From Luidia sarsii (Eukaryota; Echinodermata; Asteroidea; Paxillosida; Luidiidae), in the NCBI GenBank assembly GCA_949987565.1, contig OX465105.1, positions 24,923,632-24,987,631 of the forward strand: DNA of 64,000 nucleotides, given 5' to 3'. A program made the position numbers and the translations under genes. This document shows, one piece after another, positions 52,899 through 64,000 of the stretch (positions are counted from its first letter, which is position 1; every line of letters starts with the position of its first letter). Below the pieces are notes generated by a model, which did no database searches, had not been told where the DNA came from, and worked only from the letters and a program-made list of their open reading frames with translations.

Positions 52899-55800
52899 AT
52901 GGCCGTGAATGATGGCAATGAAATCTTCGGCGATTTATCGCTCTTTGAGAACTTCACGGAGGACTCGGCGCCGAAACCAGAGCCGGAAGCCAAGAGCGGC
53001 GACCAAGATGAGACCGTTAGTCAGCTGAGGCAGCAAATGGAAGAGCTGAAGCAAGAAAATATCCTTGAAAAAAAAATACAACAGTTGAGTTGCGCATTGT
53101 CCTGTTGGATTGTACACAATCATATACGTTGCTGTTTTATGGGATTTCCCCTACCTGAGAAATATAAATGGGCTTGCATTTTTTTTACACGTACGAAGGA
53201 GTTAGAACATGAGTTATTGTTTAAATCATTTTCCTACCTCAGGAAGCTGCTCCTCACTCTCATAGCCTCTCAAAAGTCAGTCAGAAGTAGGTACCCAATT
53301 TGAAAAGACCAATTTGTTGATTTGATGATTTTGATAAATTGGTGGGTACCTAACAGTAACAGAACACCAAATTTTCTGCGAAAATGGGGCAGAATAATTA
53401 AATACATGTAGCATGAACACCGATTTGTTTTAAAATTTTAGTGTAAAGCCTGAACTGTTGAATTAGCAGCACTTGACTTTATAAAGTTTATTACACCACT
53501 TCTTCTTGTCTTGTCTACTAGCTGTCAGTGTCACTGGCGAATCTTTAATTAGCATTTTTATTTTTGAATTGAAAACTCAAACTTGGACCAGGACTTGAAC
53601 CCGAGACCTCAATTCAAGTCGTACAATTACAAACAAAGGAAAAACTGACTGGGAAGGTTTGACCAAATTGAAAATAGATTTTTATTTTTATTTATTTCCG
53701 ATTGGTCAAAGAAAAAAAAAGGTCCATGTTCCCTGGAGATAAACGGTAGTTAATGGTTGAATGCTTCTGACTGGCATCCCCACCCCAGGAAAGACTACCT
53801 TGACTATTTGGGACGCCACCATCTAAGGGCTGGATAGCTCAGATTGTTAAGAGTGCTGGTACGAAAAAACAGATTTTTCTGGTTCAAGTCCTGGTCCTGT
53901 CAGTGTTTTCTTTGCCCCTTTTTTTTATTCTTAAAATTGTTCAAAGCTTCCCAGTCAGGTTTTCCTTTATTTGTTTGACTACCAATAATTATTTCCATTT
54001 TTCCTTAACTGGATATCTTGCACATTTGGGACTGAAGAAACAGATACATCTCCTGATTCATCCGGGGTAAAGTATAGCTACAGCAATTATAGCCCTTATA
54101 CTCCGTTTTAAATCGTTCTGACATGTCCGGTCATCGAACAAGTCACAAGGGATGACTAAAAGGGAAAAAAAGGAACACTAGGAATGAAGCGAATACTAAT
54201 GCTAGTCTTGCTAAATAGCATGGAAAGTAAAGAGCCATATCGGAGGATGAAAAAAAGAGGTCTGGATAGAATGAGATTGAATGATTGGGCCAAGTAAAAA
54301 AAATATTAGATTCTCATCTGAACTTTTTGGAAATAGGAGGATGCGTGGAGATTTTTTTGGCCTTTTCCACAACATTTCCCCCCCCCCCTAAAGACGGTTA
54401 CTCTAATTTCCAGTCGTTTTAAGTACGGTACGATATGCAGGCTGTGCATGTGCAAGGTTCAACGGCTGGAAACAGCGAAAAATCAATCAAAATGTTGTCT
54501 TTTTATCGTTTGATTATAAAAAAATATATATATAAAAAAATGATGCGGCGGTAAAAAAATGATGCAGGCGGGGATGAGAAACTAATAATTTGTTTTACTT
54601 GGCCCTACCAGATAGGAATCCTGCTGAACCCTTGGTAGTCCCAATGGCAGTCGCAGTGCCATTTCCAAAACTCGGTAAACAATCAGAGAGCAATGTACCT
54701 AGTTACCTTCCTGCAAAGTAAATCAATAAGAGTACACTGTTTGTATAAGCGAATCAAATGTGGCACAATGCGGGGGTAGTTTGGCGCACACTTTTTGCGT
54801 GCGAAGATTTGAAGAAAGCCAGAAGTCTGATGGTCTTATCTGCTGCAAGTAAAGAGCGGCCCTGTGGCGGTCTTCAGTCGCTGAGGATGCTTAATAGTGA
54901 TATTGTCAACCGCTGAGTGATACAATTGTAACCGTCATACGCCTCTTCATTGTCGCCCGCAGAAATCTGACAACGAGCTCATCCCAAAGTCACTGTCCCG
55001 TTGCTCAGGTGCTTTTCTTCAATCATGACGCAGTTTGGTAAGGCAGTTCGCAGGAACATTCTCGTTTACTTTGGTCACTAATAATGGTAATCCTGTCATA
55101 AGATTAATTTGCGTACATGTATCTGTGTTGTCCTTGTCACTCTGCCTCTGAGAAAGGTCCTGCTAAGACCCTAGTCTCGGTTACTTTGACCAAAATAAGT
55201 CTAGTGGAAAGGCAGATCTAAACGATTTTTCGGAACAATAAGTTGAATGCTGCATTTTCGCGAAAAAAATGAAGCAGTTTTCACAATTTTCTCGAGATTT
55301 TCTCTGCCTTTGAGAAAGGTCCTGCTAGGATCGAAACATCAGGCCCACTTAATTTTATGATTTGCATTTTGGTAATTTTAGTCAGTAAGCAGTTTGCAAC
55401 ATTTTTGTATATCACTTTAAGATTAATTTGCGTGTTTTTTGTCTGCTTCTCCTCAAATATGACGACTTCGGTAAGACAGTTCGCAGGAGTATTCTCATAT
55501 ATTTTGGTCACTTTAACGGTGGCCTACTCCCGTCATAAGATTAATTAGCATAGAAATTGGAATTCAGTCAAACTGACATTTTTTGCACAATTTGAAAAAA
55601 AAACAGCAATGAAAGGTGGTAGGTAGAGTGCCGGCATGTGTAAAGCTCTGATTTCTGTTCCCGGTCCAGTCAGATGGCTTTTAACTATTAAATCTCTAAA
55701 TGTGATGTGTTCCTCACCCTGACTCCCCCCACTACTCCCTTTTGGCAGCTTTGACAGGCAAGAGATTGAAGACTTCTTTCAACGATTCCTGGCTCAATCT

Positions 55801-58800
55801 CTCGACCAAGAGAACCGAGAGGAAGAGACAGGGGACATCCGACCGCTGCCCCAAGTAAGTCCAAGTAGTCTCTGTCTTCGCATGCCCGCACCCAATCCCT
55901 CCCCCTCCACCCCCACCCCATCCCCCCGACCCATCCCTCAGAGAAGAGGTGCCAGACTATTTTGGGGGAAATATCACTTCATAGAGCAGGCATGCAACTT
56001 TTCCGCGGATTTCCGCGTTTTTTAAAATTCGGCCGTAAAAAAAATTAAGTCCGTAAAAAAAAAAAAAAAAAAAAATCTCTCCTAACAATTATTTAAAACA
56101 CATGCTACTTTTCATTTTGTGTAAACAAAAATTCAATTTTCTGGGTGTTTGCCTTGAAAAAGGTTAAAATCTGTCACTCAGCTTAAAGTCATAAGTGGTC
56201 AAAAACTGCTCAGAATGCACAACAGAGCATCTAGAAATTTTCGGGCCCCCTTAAGCGGCCCCAAACCCCACGCTGTAAGGGCTTCGTGCTTCGCGCTTGT
56301 AGTTTCATTCGGACATTTTCCTCTTTTTTTACAATTCAAATGTTGCATGCCTGATAGAGACGGACAGCCCATAGTGGTAGAGCACTAGTAGAGAAATATA
56401 CCAAACTGTTGCAAACTGCTTACTGACTAAATTTACCAAAATGCAAATCTCAACATTTAGTGGGGCTGATGTTTCGATTCTAGCAGGACCTTTCTCTCTG
56501 CCTTTGAGAAAGGTCCTGCTAGCATCAAAATGTCAGGCTCACTCAATGTTGACACTTTTTAAGAGTAACTCGGAAAGCCATCTGTCATCTGAATGAGCAC
56601 GTACTCGTTAGTTCTACAGAGTTCAAATAATAATAACGCCTGAAGAAAAAAATAAATGGCAAAGAAAACTTTGCCTGGACCGGGATTTTTGAACCCGAGA
56701 CCTCTGGTTTTGCGCATCGGAGCTCTGACCGTCTCAGCTATCCAGCCATTAGGTGGCAGCCCTTCCCCAAAAAAGTCATCTAGTCTTTGCCGGGGGTGGG
56801 GGCACCAGTCAGGAGCAATTCAAGCATTAACTGCTGGTTATAGCTCCAGGGATCACGGCATCACGCCTCCGGCTTCGTTCAGATGCAAACAACCAATCGA
56901 TGTAAACCTGGCTACAGGTCCTCTGGAATCACAAACAATCTTTTTTTTTTTTTATTTGTTTGACTTGAATTGAACATGCTGCATCCACTTTGTGTAACTC
57001 CTGTTGCAATAAGGTGTTGTTAATTCTTTAATCTTCCCAGGTTTGTTTGATTTCAGTCAAATGCTTATAGCCTCCCGGTCAATGGCAGTGCTTTCTCAGT
57101 AACAATTATTTCTCTACGTTTTTTAACCAGAGGTCGTCGCGGCCATTTCTCCAAGATCTGACGGACAGCGAGTTGGACGAGGCCTTCACCGTAACGGGGA
57201 ACGTGCAATACTACGGCAGCTTCTGCATTGACAGTCTGGGACGGCCCTTGGTCAACGGTGACCCCAACCTGACCTCTGGATGGACCGTACCATCGTATCC
57301 TCTCCAAAGCATTCCCCTCCCCACCACCCTCCTCCATATAATATATATCCACTGCAATTCTTCTGAATATGTTTCTGCTCACGATAGGTGCCATTTGATG
57401 AATATTGATGAATATTTAAGATCCATATTTCCTGAATCCGGTCACCAGCTATAAGACGGATTTCCACGAAGCTCTGCCGATTGAGGAAACGAAAAAGCCT
57501 AGCCAGCGCAGAGAGTAAGTGACCCACAGACCGACCCTTTGATTCCTTTTTTTGGCGAGCTGCGAAGCAGTGCGAGCCTATGTAATACCGATTTCCGTCT
57601 GTTAAAGCCTGTTAAAGTCTGTTAATTCAGCCTGTTGGAGGGATAACACAACATTGGTCGAGATCAAAGAATAGCATCCATATGTTGTCTGATCCAACAT
57701 ATCCATGAAATAGCACACCTGTGAAAATTTCAGCTCAATTCGCCAACCGAGTCTTGAGAAAATAGTAAAAAGCGCTTCATTTGTTTCGCAAAAATGCAGC
57801 ATTCAAATTGTTCCAAAAAAACGTTTAGGTGTTGGGGTGAGATGTAAACGATTTCTTTACTCTTTTCTCAAAACAAATACAACATTTTAGGCAGAAATAT
57901 TTCAGTGCGAGGTTTCTATCATAACCATCTTCAAACTCTATAAGTTTCATGTAAATCTGTGAACATTTTTTTTTTTATCATACCAATGTTGTGTAGGGGC
58001 TTTAAGTTTTTTTGTGTGTAATCAGATGAAAACCTTTTTTTTTAGTCTGTTTTGTTGTTGTACAGTTTATACTCCTGCAATTTATTATTTTCATTAGGAA
58101 AGACAAAGTTGTTCCACTGTAAAACTACCTGTTAAAGTCCTGTATTTGTATTTTGTTGTTGAGACTTTTAATTCCCCGAATTGATTACAAATTGACTACT
58201 TGTTTATTTCAGGAAACGCAGCAAGCCTACGTGTTGGAATTGTGGGAAAGAAGACCACTCCTTGAGAGATTGCCCCGTCGTAAGAAATTCCTTTTTTTTT
58301 AACCCCCCCCCCCAACAAAAAAATGGTATTATTTCGCCAAAGTGTATCTCCCTTTTGTTAGAACTGGTATAATGTGAATCTCATTGACTTGATCTCTGTT
58401 TTTCTAGCCGGAGATTTTGTTTTTCTTAAATAAATGTTTGGAACAGCGGCAACTCGGATCACATACACTTGTTACAAAATCTCAGAAAACTGGACAGACC
58501 CAAGTCACAAACCTAGCCTGGACCTTACTCAAAGGCAGGACACTTTAGAGGTCTAACACCATCCCTTTCCACCATGCAAACCTTCTCAAGTCTCATAATT
58601 ATATGCTTAGTGGCATAAGCTGATAAAAAAAACCTCTGCAGACTGCGTGTATTCCCTTTTTTTAGCCCGTTCCAATTATTTGAAGTAGTTCACCTCTTGT
58701 CTAGTTGTGATTAACAATGGGGGGGGGGGGTCACAGACACTAACCTCTGTCAGTAATCCAAACTCGTTGCATGTCATCAACAACGTTAATGTGACATGTC

Positions 58801-59067
58801 CGCCCTGTCCACCCGCCGAACTTGATATCGATCCCCAGCGAGCGGCGACCTACCTCGTCGACTGCCAGTTTCAAATGCCGCGCTTTGTGTACATGATGAT
58901 TTCTGTTTGCTGTCCGTGTCGCAGCCGAGGGATATGGAGAAGATCAACGCTGCCAGGAAGGACTTCCAGGGGAAGAATGCCGGCAACGTCTCACTGAACA
59001 AACGCTACCACAAGGACGGGGAGGGCGGAGACACACGCTTTACCACCTTCAAGGCCGGCCAGATCAG
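52899..59067 (+). CDS. ZCCHC8: Zinc finger CCHC domain-containing protein 8, 3' incomplete
   Basis: Scaffold of the nuclear exosome targeting (NEXT) complex with MTR4 and RBM7. Exons: 52899-53083 (donor uncertain), 55749-55854, 57131-57294, 57449-57514, 58213-58279, 58925-59067; later exons lie beyond the window. N-terminus NEIFGDLSLFENFTED resembles the vertebrate FGDLELFEPFD segment, followed by a Glu-rich coiled coil. Exon 2 gives RQEIEDFFQRF. Exon 3 gives TVTGNVQYYGSFCIDSLGRP. Exon 5 encodes the zinc knuckle CWNCGKEDHSLRDC (C-x2-C-x4-H-x4-C). Exon 6 (ARKDFQ...RYHKD, FTTFKAGQIR) leads into the PSP domain. Phases agree at all junctions, including exon 1 to 2. The usual LDGPILQILF-type segment between them was not found, so an exon may be missing from my model or from the gene. 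Confidence 0.88.
53575..53990. repeat. Two tRNA-derived SINE copies, head to head
   Basis: A minus-strand copy near 53575-53680 (GGACCAGGACTTGAACCCGA, AAACAAAGGAAAAACTGACT tail) is followed by a plus copy at 53810-53985 (GGATAGCTCAGATTGTTAAG, TCTGGTTCAAGTCCTGGTCC, TTTTCCTTTATTTGTTTGAC tail). They show the full SINE layout of tRNA head plus TTCCTTTGTTTG tail. Confidence 0.8.
55297..55418. mobile_element. CGAAACGTC MITE right half
   Basis: TCTGCCTTTGAGAAAGGTCC hairpin, ATCAGGCCCACTTAATTTTA, and the arm to TTTTTGTATATCAC. A further hairpin scrap is at 55137-55166. Confidence 0.85.
55985..56355. mobile_element. Dispersed element with GGCATGCAACTTTTCCGC ends (copy 2)
   Basis: Matches 28485-28960 without the captured MITE arm. 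Ends GCAGGCATGCAACTTTTCCG and CAATTCAAATGTTGCATGCC. Confidence 0.78.
56396..56556. mobile_element. CGAAACGTC palindromic MITE
   Basis: Left arm complete from ATATACCAAACTGTTGCAAA; right arm decayed after the hairpin (GCATCAAAATGTCAGGCTC). Confidence 0.85.
56655..56835 (-). repeat. tRNA-derived SINE
   Basis: GACCGGGATTTTTGAACCCG, GGTTTTGCGCATCGGAGCTC, GCTATCCAGCCATTAGGTGG and the GTCTTTGCCGGGGGTGGGG flank. Confidence 0.8.
57602..58007. mobile_element. Relative of the 31891 MITE, decayed
   Basis: ATAACACAACATTGGTCGAG on the left and CATACCAATGTTGTGTAGGG with GGCTTTAAG on the right form the inverted ends. Inside, TTTCTATCATAACCATCTTC matches the 31891 element's TTCTATCATGACCATCTAC. It lies in a ZCCHC8 intron. 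Confidence 0.65.
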
Positions 59068-59197
59068 GTAGGCCGGCCACTGATCTCTGGCTACTATTCA
59101 CTGACTATTGGCCAGTGACCACTGATTATTGACCAGTGACCACTGACTATTGACCAGTGGCCATTGACTAGTGGCCATTGACTAGTGGCCACTGATA

Positions 59198-59335
59198 CAG
59201 GGTTCGTACGGGTCCTTGAAAACCTTGAAAGTCATTGAATTTTACTTCATTGCTTTCAAGGCCTTGAAAGTCCTTGAAAATTGTTCTTTTCATGTAAAAG
59301 TCATGGAAAGTCCTTGAATATCCAAATTATGAACA
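59198..59335. promoter_or_regulatory. hAT 5' terminal and subterminal repeats
   Basis: Repeats of CCTTGAAA(A/G) in both orientations at about 59212, 59222, 59254, 59262, 59271 and 59307 next to the TIR; probable transposase binding sites by analogy with other hAT elements. Confidence 0.7.
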
Positions 59336-61286
59336 TTAAACAAGAGTATTTTCTCACTACACAATTTTATAACTGAAGATATTTCAACAATTTTCTTCCC
59401 GTATTTTCTTCCATTCGTAAAATTTGCCTGACCACACAACGCAGACACTGGTGCATGTATTGAATCCATTGCCAGTCGAAGGCATTGTTTATGCGTAGAA
59501 CCCATGCAGTACAGGGTGACAAGGCCAACCAGAGCATGCGCTGTATGGCGTGCGTTACGTGTGTGAGTGGCCGTTGCAACAGCATACATTGCACACACGT
59601 GCTCTCGCGGAAAGCCTCGACAGGCTGGGATCCTCTCTACATGTGTGAGACTTTACAACGGTTGTGGCGGTGCGCGTGAGGAATCGATACTGGAAAATTC
59701 CGTGCCAGGCAGGTCGACTAGAGACGAAACAACCCTGGGTAAAACCATGAGTACTCATTCCTCCATGGTAAAACGGGAGGCAGGATTTACCCACTTCCTC
59801 CCTAGGACAAAAAAAACCCCAATCTTCTTTTTCCGGTTTCCCGACCGACCCAAATTTGAAGTCGTGACCCTATTTTTTTTATTGAGTTATTGACCGAAAA
59901 GCAGTAAAAAATAAATAAAATAATAATAATAAAATCGGCAAATGAAATGTTCACATATAATGGGGACTGTATAGGTCAGGATATCAGTACCCCAAGCGAG
60001 TCTTTTTTTTCGGCCAACATAGCGAGGGAGGCAAACTCATGCGCTCCCCACCCCCACCGACCGTACGTCATGAAGACCAATCGGAACCAGGGAAAAAATA
60101 CACGGGGTTGGCGGGTAAATTCGCCCCGGAAACGATTAAAAGACCCCAAAACGTCCCAAACCATGCTTACCTGGGCGACACAAAAACTGATAACCGCCCT
60201 TGAAATGATTGCCGAGCGATAAGCAGATTTAATGGCTCCGGCTAATCGGGACTCGAGAAATAATGACAATATTGTGCGAATGCGGACTTGTGCTGTAAGT
60301 TGTCATTTTGCCGACAACGCACAGACATGTTGCCGACATAGCGCGTAAGAATGTTTCTGATTGGCTGACAACGCTGCCGACAACTGTAGTAGCGCATAAG
60401 AGTGTTTCTGATTGGCTAATATTAATAAACGTTGCCGAAAGAATTTTTTCGATTGGCTGACGGATCTCGACCGTGAGTAATACCGAAAAAAAACTTACAA
60501 CCGCATCAAAGGCAACCTGTACCGAACCGAAGTACGATCTTTTTATTGCCGGCTTACACATCCTATATTATAGGATTTCGCGGTTTTGTGGGACCGAGAA
60601 AAACATGCCGACTTATGCCAATAGGAGCCTCTGAAATCAAAAATGTAGCGTCCAAACTTTTTGTTTAAAAAAAAAATGATAATGAACCCCCGAAAAAAAT
60701 GTTTTCCCCTGAATTCGGAACCATTCTCAAGAAAAAAATTCGCCCATATGGACTCGAATCCAATAAATACAGAAGTATTTTTTGTACTTTAGCAGTAGGA
60801 TAACTGGCGTAGTGACATTAACCCAAAGATTTGTTTTGTACTGCGGGCGGCAGCCGCACTCAGAGAAAAGGTTTGCCTTTCAGTCGGAAGAGTTTTTATT
60901 TGTTTAATTATTCTAAGGGAATTATTTCCATTCATGGTTCGCGCATCAAAAAGAAGTGTAAGAAGTTTTACGAACCGAAAAAAATGTAACCGGTTAAACC
61001 GGTCGATCGACAGTTACCCGGTTACGACCACGACGCACTACACTGTAGCAAATTTTGTGTGCGATTGGGCAGTTTGCCAATTCTCGTTCTGTGATTTGTG
61101 CGCTGTGAAATGCAATGTGTGTGTGACTTGTGTACATTACATGGCATATTGTAAATGTTCACGTGCGCGAAGGGAAGTTTTCTCGTTCAACTTGGAATCC
61201 TTTTAAAAAGTTGGAGTTCGTTTGGTTGACTATATTTTGGTGTATTGTCAAAATTTACAAGCACTGACACTGTCTTCAAAAACAAA

Positions 61287-64000
61287 ATGCCTGGAAATTG
61301 CCATTTTCGTGATGCGTGGCTACAACACCAAGATTATAAAGAATGGATTTTGAAAACCAAGAATGTTTCAGTCGCCAGATGCAGCGTGTGTTCGACCGAT
61401 TTCAGCGTTAGCAGTATGGGAGAGGCAGCTTTGAAGAGTCACATGAAATCTGAAAAACACAAGAAAAAGCACAGTAAGTTTTCGTTTTCTGTCATTTACT
61501 CTGACTCTTGTTTTTCTACAGAATTGTCAAAGGGGATCAATTTTGTTTATATTTTCTTTTTGCTGAAATTGTTTTGTAAAGAGCAATCAATTTTGGTAAC
61601 GATGCCTTACCGATTATAGTAATGTAAAATTACTAATTGATAGTTATAGTAGGCCTGAATGTTTTGAAAATTGTGAAAAGATGTTTCTTGTTTGGCCACA
61701 TAAGATTTATGATTGCAAGATCACCCATGATTGCACAAAACACTTAACTTTGGTACTTCGAAGATCACATTTAAACATTAAAATCTCACTTATTTCGGAT
61801 GAAAACTTGTTTACAACAAATCTTCAAAAATTTCTGCAAGTATCTTTGAATTTAATGGAGGCTTCAATTTCGAGGGAATAACGCTAATTATGGTGTGTTG
61901 GGGATTATATCAGTACTATGCCTTTATCCTTACATAAGCCGAGATTTATTCCAAAATATTTACTTATGATTTCAAAAGGTGAAGCACTAGGGATGCAGTG
62001 CACTCAATGGGAAGGCTAGTCCCATCCATAAAAAATGTGTTAGTGTTAAATTTTATCAATTAAAACTTACTTTTCCTAAACATCAGTGATTAATCTGTCA
62101 TACTCTTGGATAATTTGCAAGAGCATAATTAAAAATGGATGGAGTTTTTGATGTAGCAGTGTATTCAATCTGTTGCCATTTTTAGTGCTAAACAATTAAC
62201 TTTCCTAAACTTTTTTCCCTTTTTCCTAGGATCAACAACGCTGACAGTCATCAATTTCTTCAAGCCCAAAACTGATAGCCTTCAGCCAGTTCCAACCACA
62301 TCTGCAGATGCGACATCTTGCGCTCCCTCCACCTCCAAGGTCACTACTCCAATACCTGTTGCCACGAGAGAGGATACATTGAAAGCCGAAGTGCTATGGT
62401 GCCTTAAAGTGGTTGAGGACCATTTGTCATTTCGGTCATGCCAGCAAAACAGTGAACTTTTCCAAAGAATGTTTCCAGATTCTGCAATAGCTAAAGGTTT
62501 CCAACTGTCAGAGACAAAATGCCGATACATGACCGTCTTTGGCTTGGGGCCATATGTACAGAACCTGCTATATGACAACATCAGGACATGTTCCCATTAC
62601 TCAATTTTGTTTGATGAGAGTCTCAATCAAAAACTGCAGAAAAAGCAGATGGATTTTCTCATAAGAACATGGCAGCACAATGAAGTTCATACTCGCTACC
62701 TGACATCCGTCTTCATTGGACATGGAACTGCTGTTCATCTCAAAGAAGAATTGAATAAAGTACTAAGCACAGTTAGTTTATCCAAGCTGCTACAGATCTC
62801 CATGGATGGTCCAAACGTCAACTGGAAAATGTTTGAAGAATTTACACAGGAATACAAAGCAGATCTGAACCAAAATGTTCTGAACATTGGTTCATGTGGG
62901 CTCCATATAGTGAATGGTGCCTTTCTGACAGGTGCTAAAGCAGCTGATTGGGAAGTGGAGAGCTTCTTGTCATCACTGTACTATTTGTTTGCCGATTCCC
63001 CAGCCAGGAGAGAGGACTACGAGATGTTTGCTGGAGATAATACAATGCCACTCCATTTCTGTAAGACTCGTTGGCTCGAAAATCTTCCAGTTGCTGAGCG
63101 GGCGGTCAGCATCTGGGACAATGTAGTCAAGTATGTGAAGGCAGTTGAAGAGAAAAAGATAACTCATCCAAAGAACAAATCATTTGAGACTGTACAGAAA
63201 TGTACCAAAATTCCAGAGTTCCCTGCACGACTAGCCTTCTTTATATCGGTGGCTAAGGTGGTTAATCCCTTTCTTCTAGACTATCAAACAGATGCTCCTA
63301 TGATGCCCTTTTTGGCAGAGGATCTGACAAGGATGCTTGCAAGTCTAATGCAGAGATTCTTGAAATTGGACCAAGCAACAGTTACTTCATCATACAAGTT
63401 GATGAAGGTGGATATCAGCAATAAGGACATCCAGCTTCCCTTGTCAAAGATAAACATTGGCTTCTACACAGACAGGAAACTTGGGCAGCTGAAGACAAAA
63501 AAGACAATCAGTGAGAGAGGAGTCATGGAATTTCGTGTCCAAGCCAAAAAGTTCCTCAGTGCAATGACTAAGAAGCTCATTGAAAGGAGCCCACTCAGGT
63601 ACACAGTTGTTCGAAATATGAGCTGCTTTGATCCAAAGCGTATGGCAGCAGACAAGGATAACTCGGTTGCAAGCTTAAAGAGATTGCTCTCAGCACTTTG
63701 TGATGCCAACAGACTTGAAGATTCTTGTGATGACATCTTGAGGGAGTACAGTAATGCATGTGATGAGGCATCAGTTGATGCTGAAATGAGGGACTTTGAT
63801 TCAAGGAAACAGAGAGTAGACTCAGTTCTGTGTACATTTCTGAACTCGGATGCCAAGTACTCTAGTTTGTTAAAGCTTGTAAAGATGGTGCTTGTCTTGT
63901 CGCATGGACAAGCCTCAATTGAAAGAGGCTTCTCTATCAACAGTGAGGTTCAGGAAGACAACCTTCTAGGACACTCCTTGATTGCACTGAGGTCTATCTA
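61287..64000 (+). CDS. hAT-like transposase with BED-type zinc finger, 3' incomplete
   Basis: Two exons: 61287-61473 and 62230 to the window edge, joined by a GT-AG intron in matching phase, giving at least 652 residues with no stop or frameshift. Exon 1 has an N-terminal zinc finger C32-x2-C35...H52-x5-H58 (ARCSVCSTDFSVSSMGEAAL, KSHMKSEKHKKKH). Exon 2 has RNase H-like transposase marks: D191 (SILFDESLNQ), D255 (ISMDGPNVNW), C285-x2-H288 (GSCGLHIVNG) and E627 in SHGQASIERGFS, the hAT dimerisation-region signature. The D191-D255 spacing is close to that of Hermes transposase (D180-D248). It is in the same orientation as ZCCHC8. The ATG is the first in the open frame (AAAATGCC). A domesticated gene is possible, but the adjacent TIR favours an element gene. 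Codon use is AT-rich, unlike the GC-rich host exons. Confidence 0.85.

Larger units (their letters stand above)
59198..64000 (+). mobile_element. hAT-superfamily DNA transposon, 5' part, inside ZCCHC8 intron
   Basis: Begins with CAGGGTTCGTACGGGTCC, a TIR of the hAT type (CAGGG start), 130 bp after the ZCCHC8 exon 6 donor. The candidate 8-bp target duplication is CACTGATA (59190-59197). The first 140 bp are crowded with CCTTGAAAG/CTTTCAAGG motifs, as expected for subterminal transposase-binding repeats. The 3' end is outside the window. 59340-61280 is non-coding in appearance and presumably holds the promoter and 5' UTR. Confidence 0.85.

Noticed and set aside
54990..55008. Possible extra ZCCHC8 exon starting CCCGCAG|AAATCTGAC
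   Set aside because: It has an acceptor and a GTGCTT donor, but the encoded KSDNELIPKSLSRCS has no similarity to ZCCHC8 and its phase does not fit exon 2.
62282..63940. Minus-strand frames of 60-160 codons in the last 1.7 kb
   Set aside because: They are antisense to the uninterrupted hAT transposase exon, which carries the conserved motifs.

Overview
This is a eukaryotic (metazoan) window. Coding sequence is split into GC-rich exons with GT-AG introns, lying in AT-rich introns and intergenic DNA packed with minisatellites, MITEs and tRNA-derived SINEs. The repeat landscape, the gene set and a degenerate TTAGGG-like array fit an invertebrate deuterostome, perhaps an echinoderm or relative. 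That placement is inference; no sequence comparison could be run.

Four conserved genes are recognisable. (1) Minus strand, 1006-17708: EIF3C, translation initiation factor eIF3 subunit c, 19 coding exons, 1093 aa. It has a long Lys/Glu repeat insertion and an RGG-rich tail. (2) Plus strand, 19463-32480: FTSJ3/Spb1-type rRNA 2'-O-methyltransferase, 16 exons, 918 aa, with a complete K-D-K-E catalytic set. EIF3C and FTSJ3 are divergent and share a 1.75-kb intergenic region, so two protein-synthesis genes may share a promoter. (3) Minus strand, 35459-47136: HVCN1/Hv1 voltage-gated proton channel, 6 exons, 436 aa. It has unusual histidine-rich tails at both cytosolic ends and one GC-AG intron. It converges on FTSJ3, with poly(A) signals about 200 bp apart. 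(4) Plus strand, 52899 to beyond 59067: ZCCHC8, the NEXT-complex CCHC zinc-knuckle protein. It is incomplete here because the window ends inside an intron.

That last intron has been invaded by a hAT-superfamily DNA transposon. Its 5' terminal inverted repeat starts at 59198. Its transposase-like gene, a BED-like zinc-finger exon plus a long catalytic exon, is open from 61287 to the window end.

The remaining DNA is dominated by repeats. There are about 15 copies of a palindromic MITE built on a hairpin ending in CGAAACGTC. Other TIR elements include a pair with a 9-bp target duplication, a Harbinger-like element with a TAG duplication, several with TTAA or TA sites, and one with a telomere-like core. 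A long inverted repeat at 49370-49938 carries a relic of a Penelope-like GIY-YIG C-terminus and hammerhead-ribozyme-like motifs in both arms. More than a dozen unrelated minisatellites (16-69 bp units) sit one per intron. Several long open frames are only these arrays, whose unit length is a multiple of three or which lack stops.

Exon boundaries were set by reading GT/AG sites and checking that codon phase closes; totals for EIF3C, FTSJ3 and HVCN1 are exact multiples of three.
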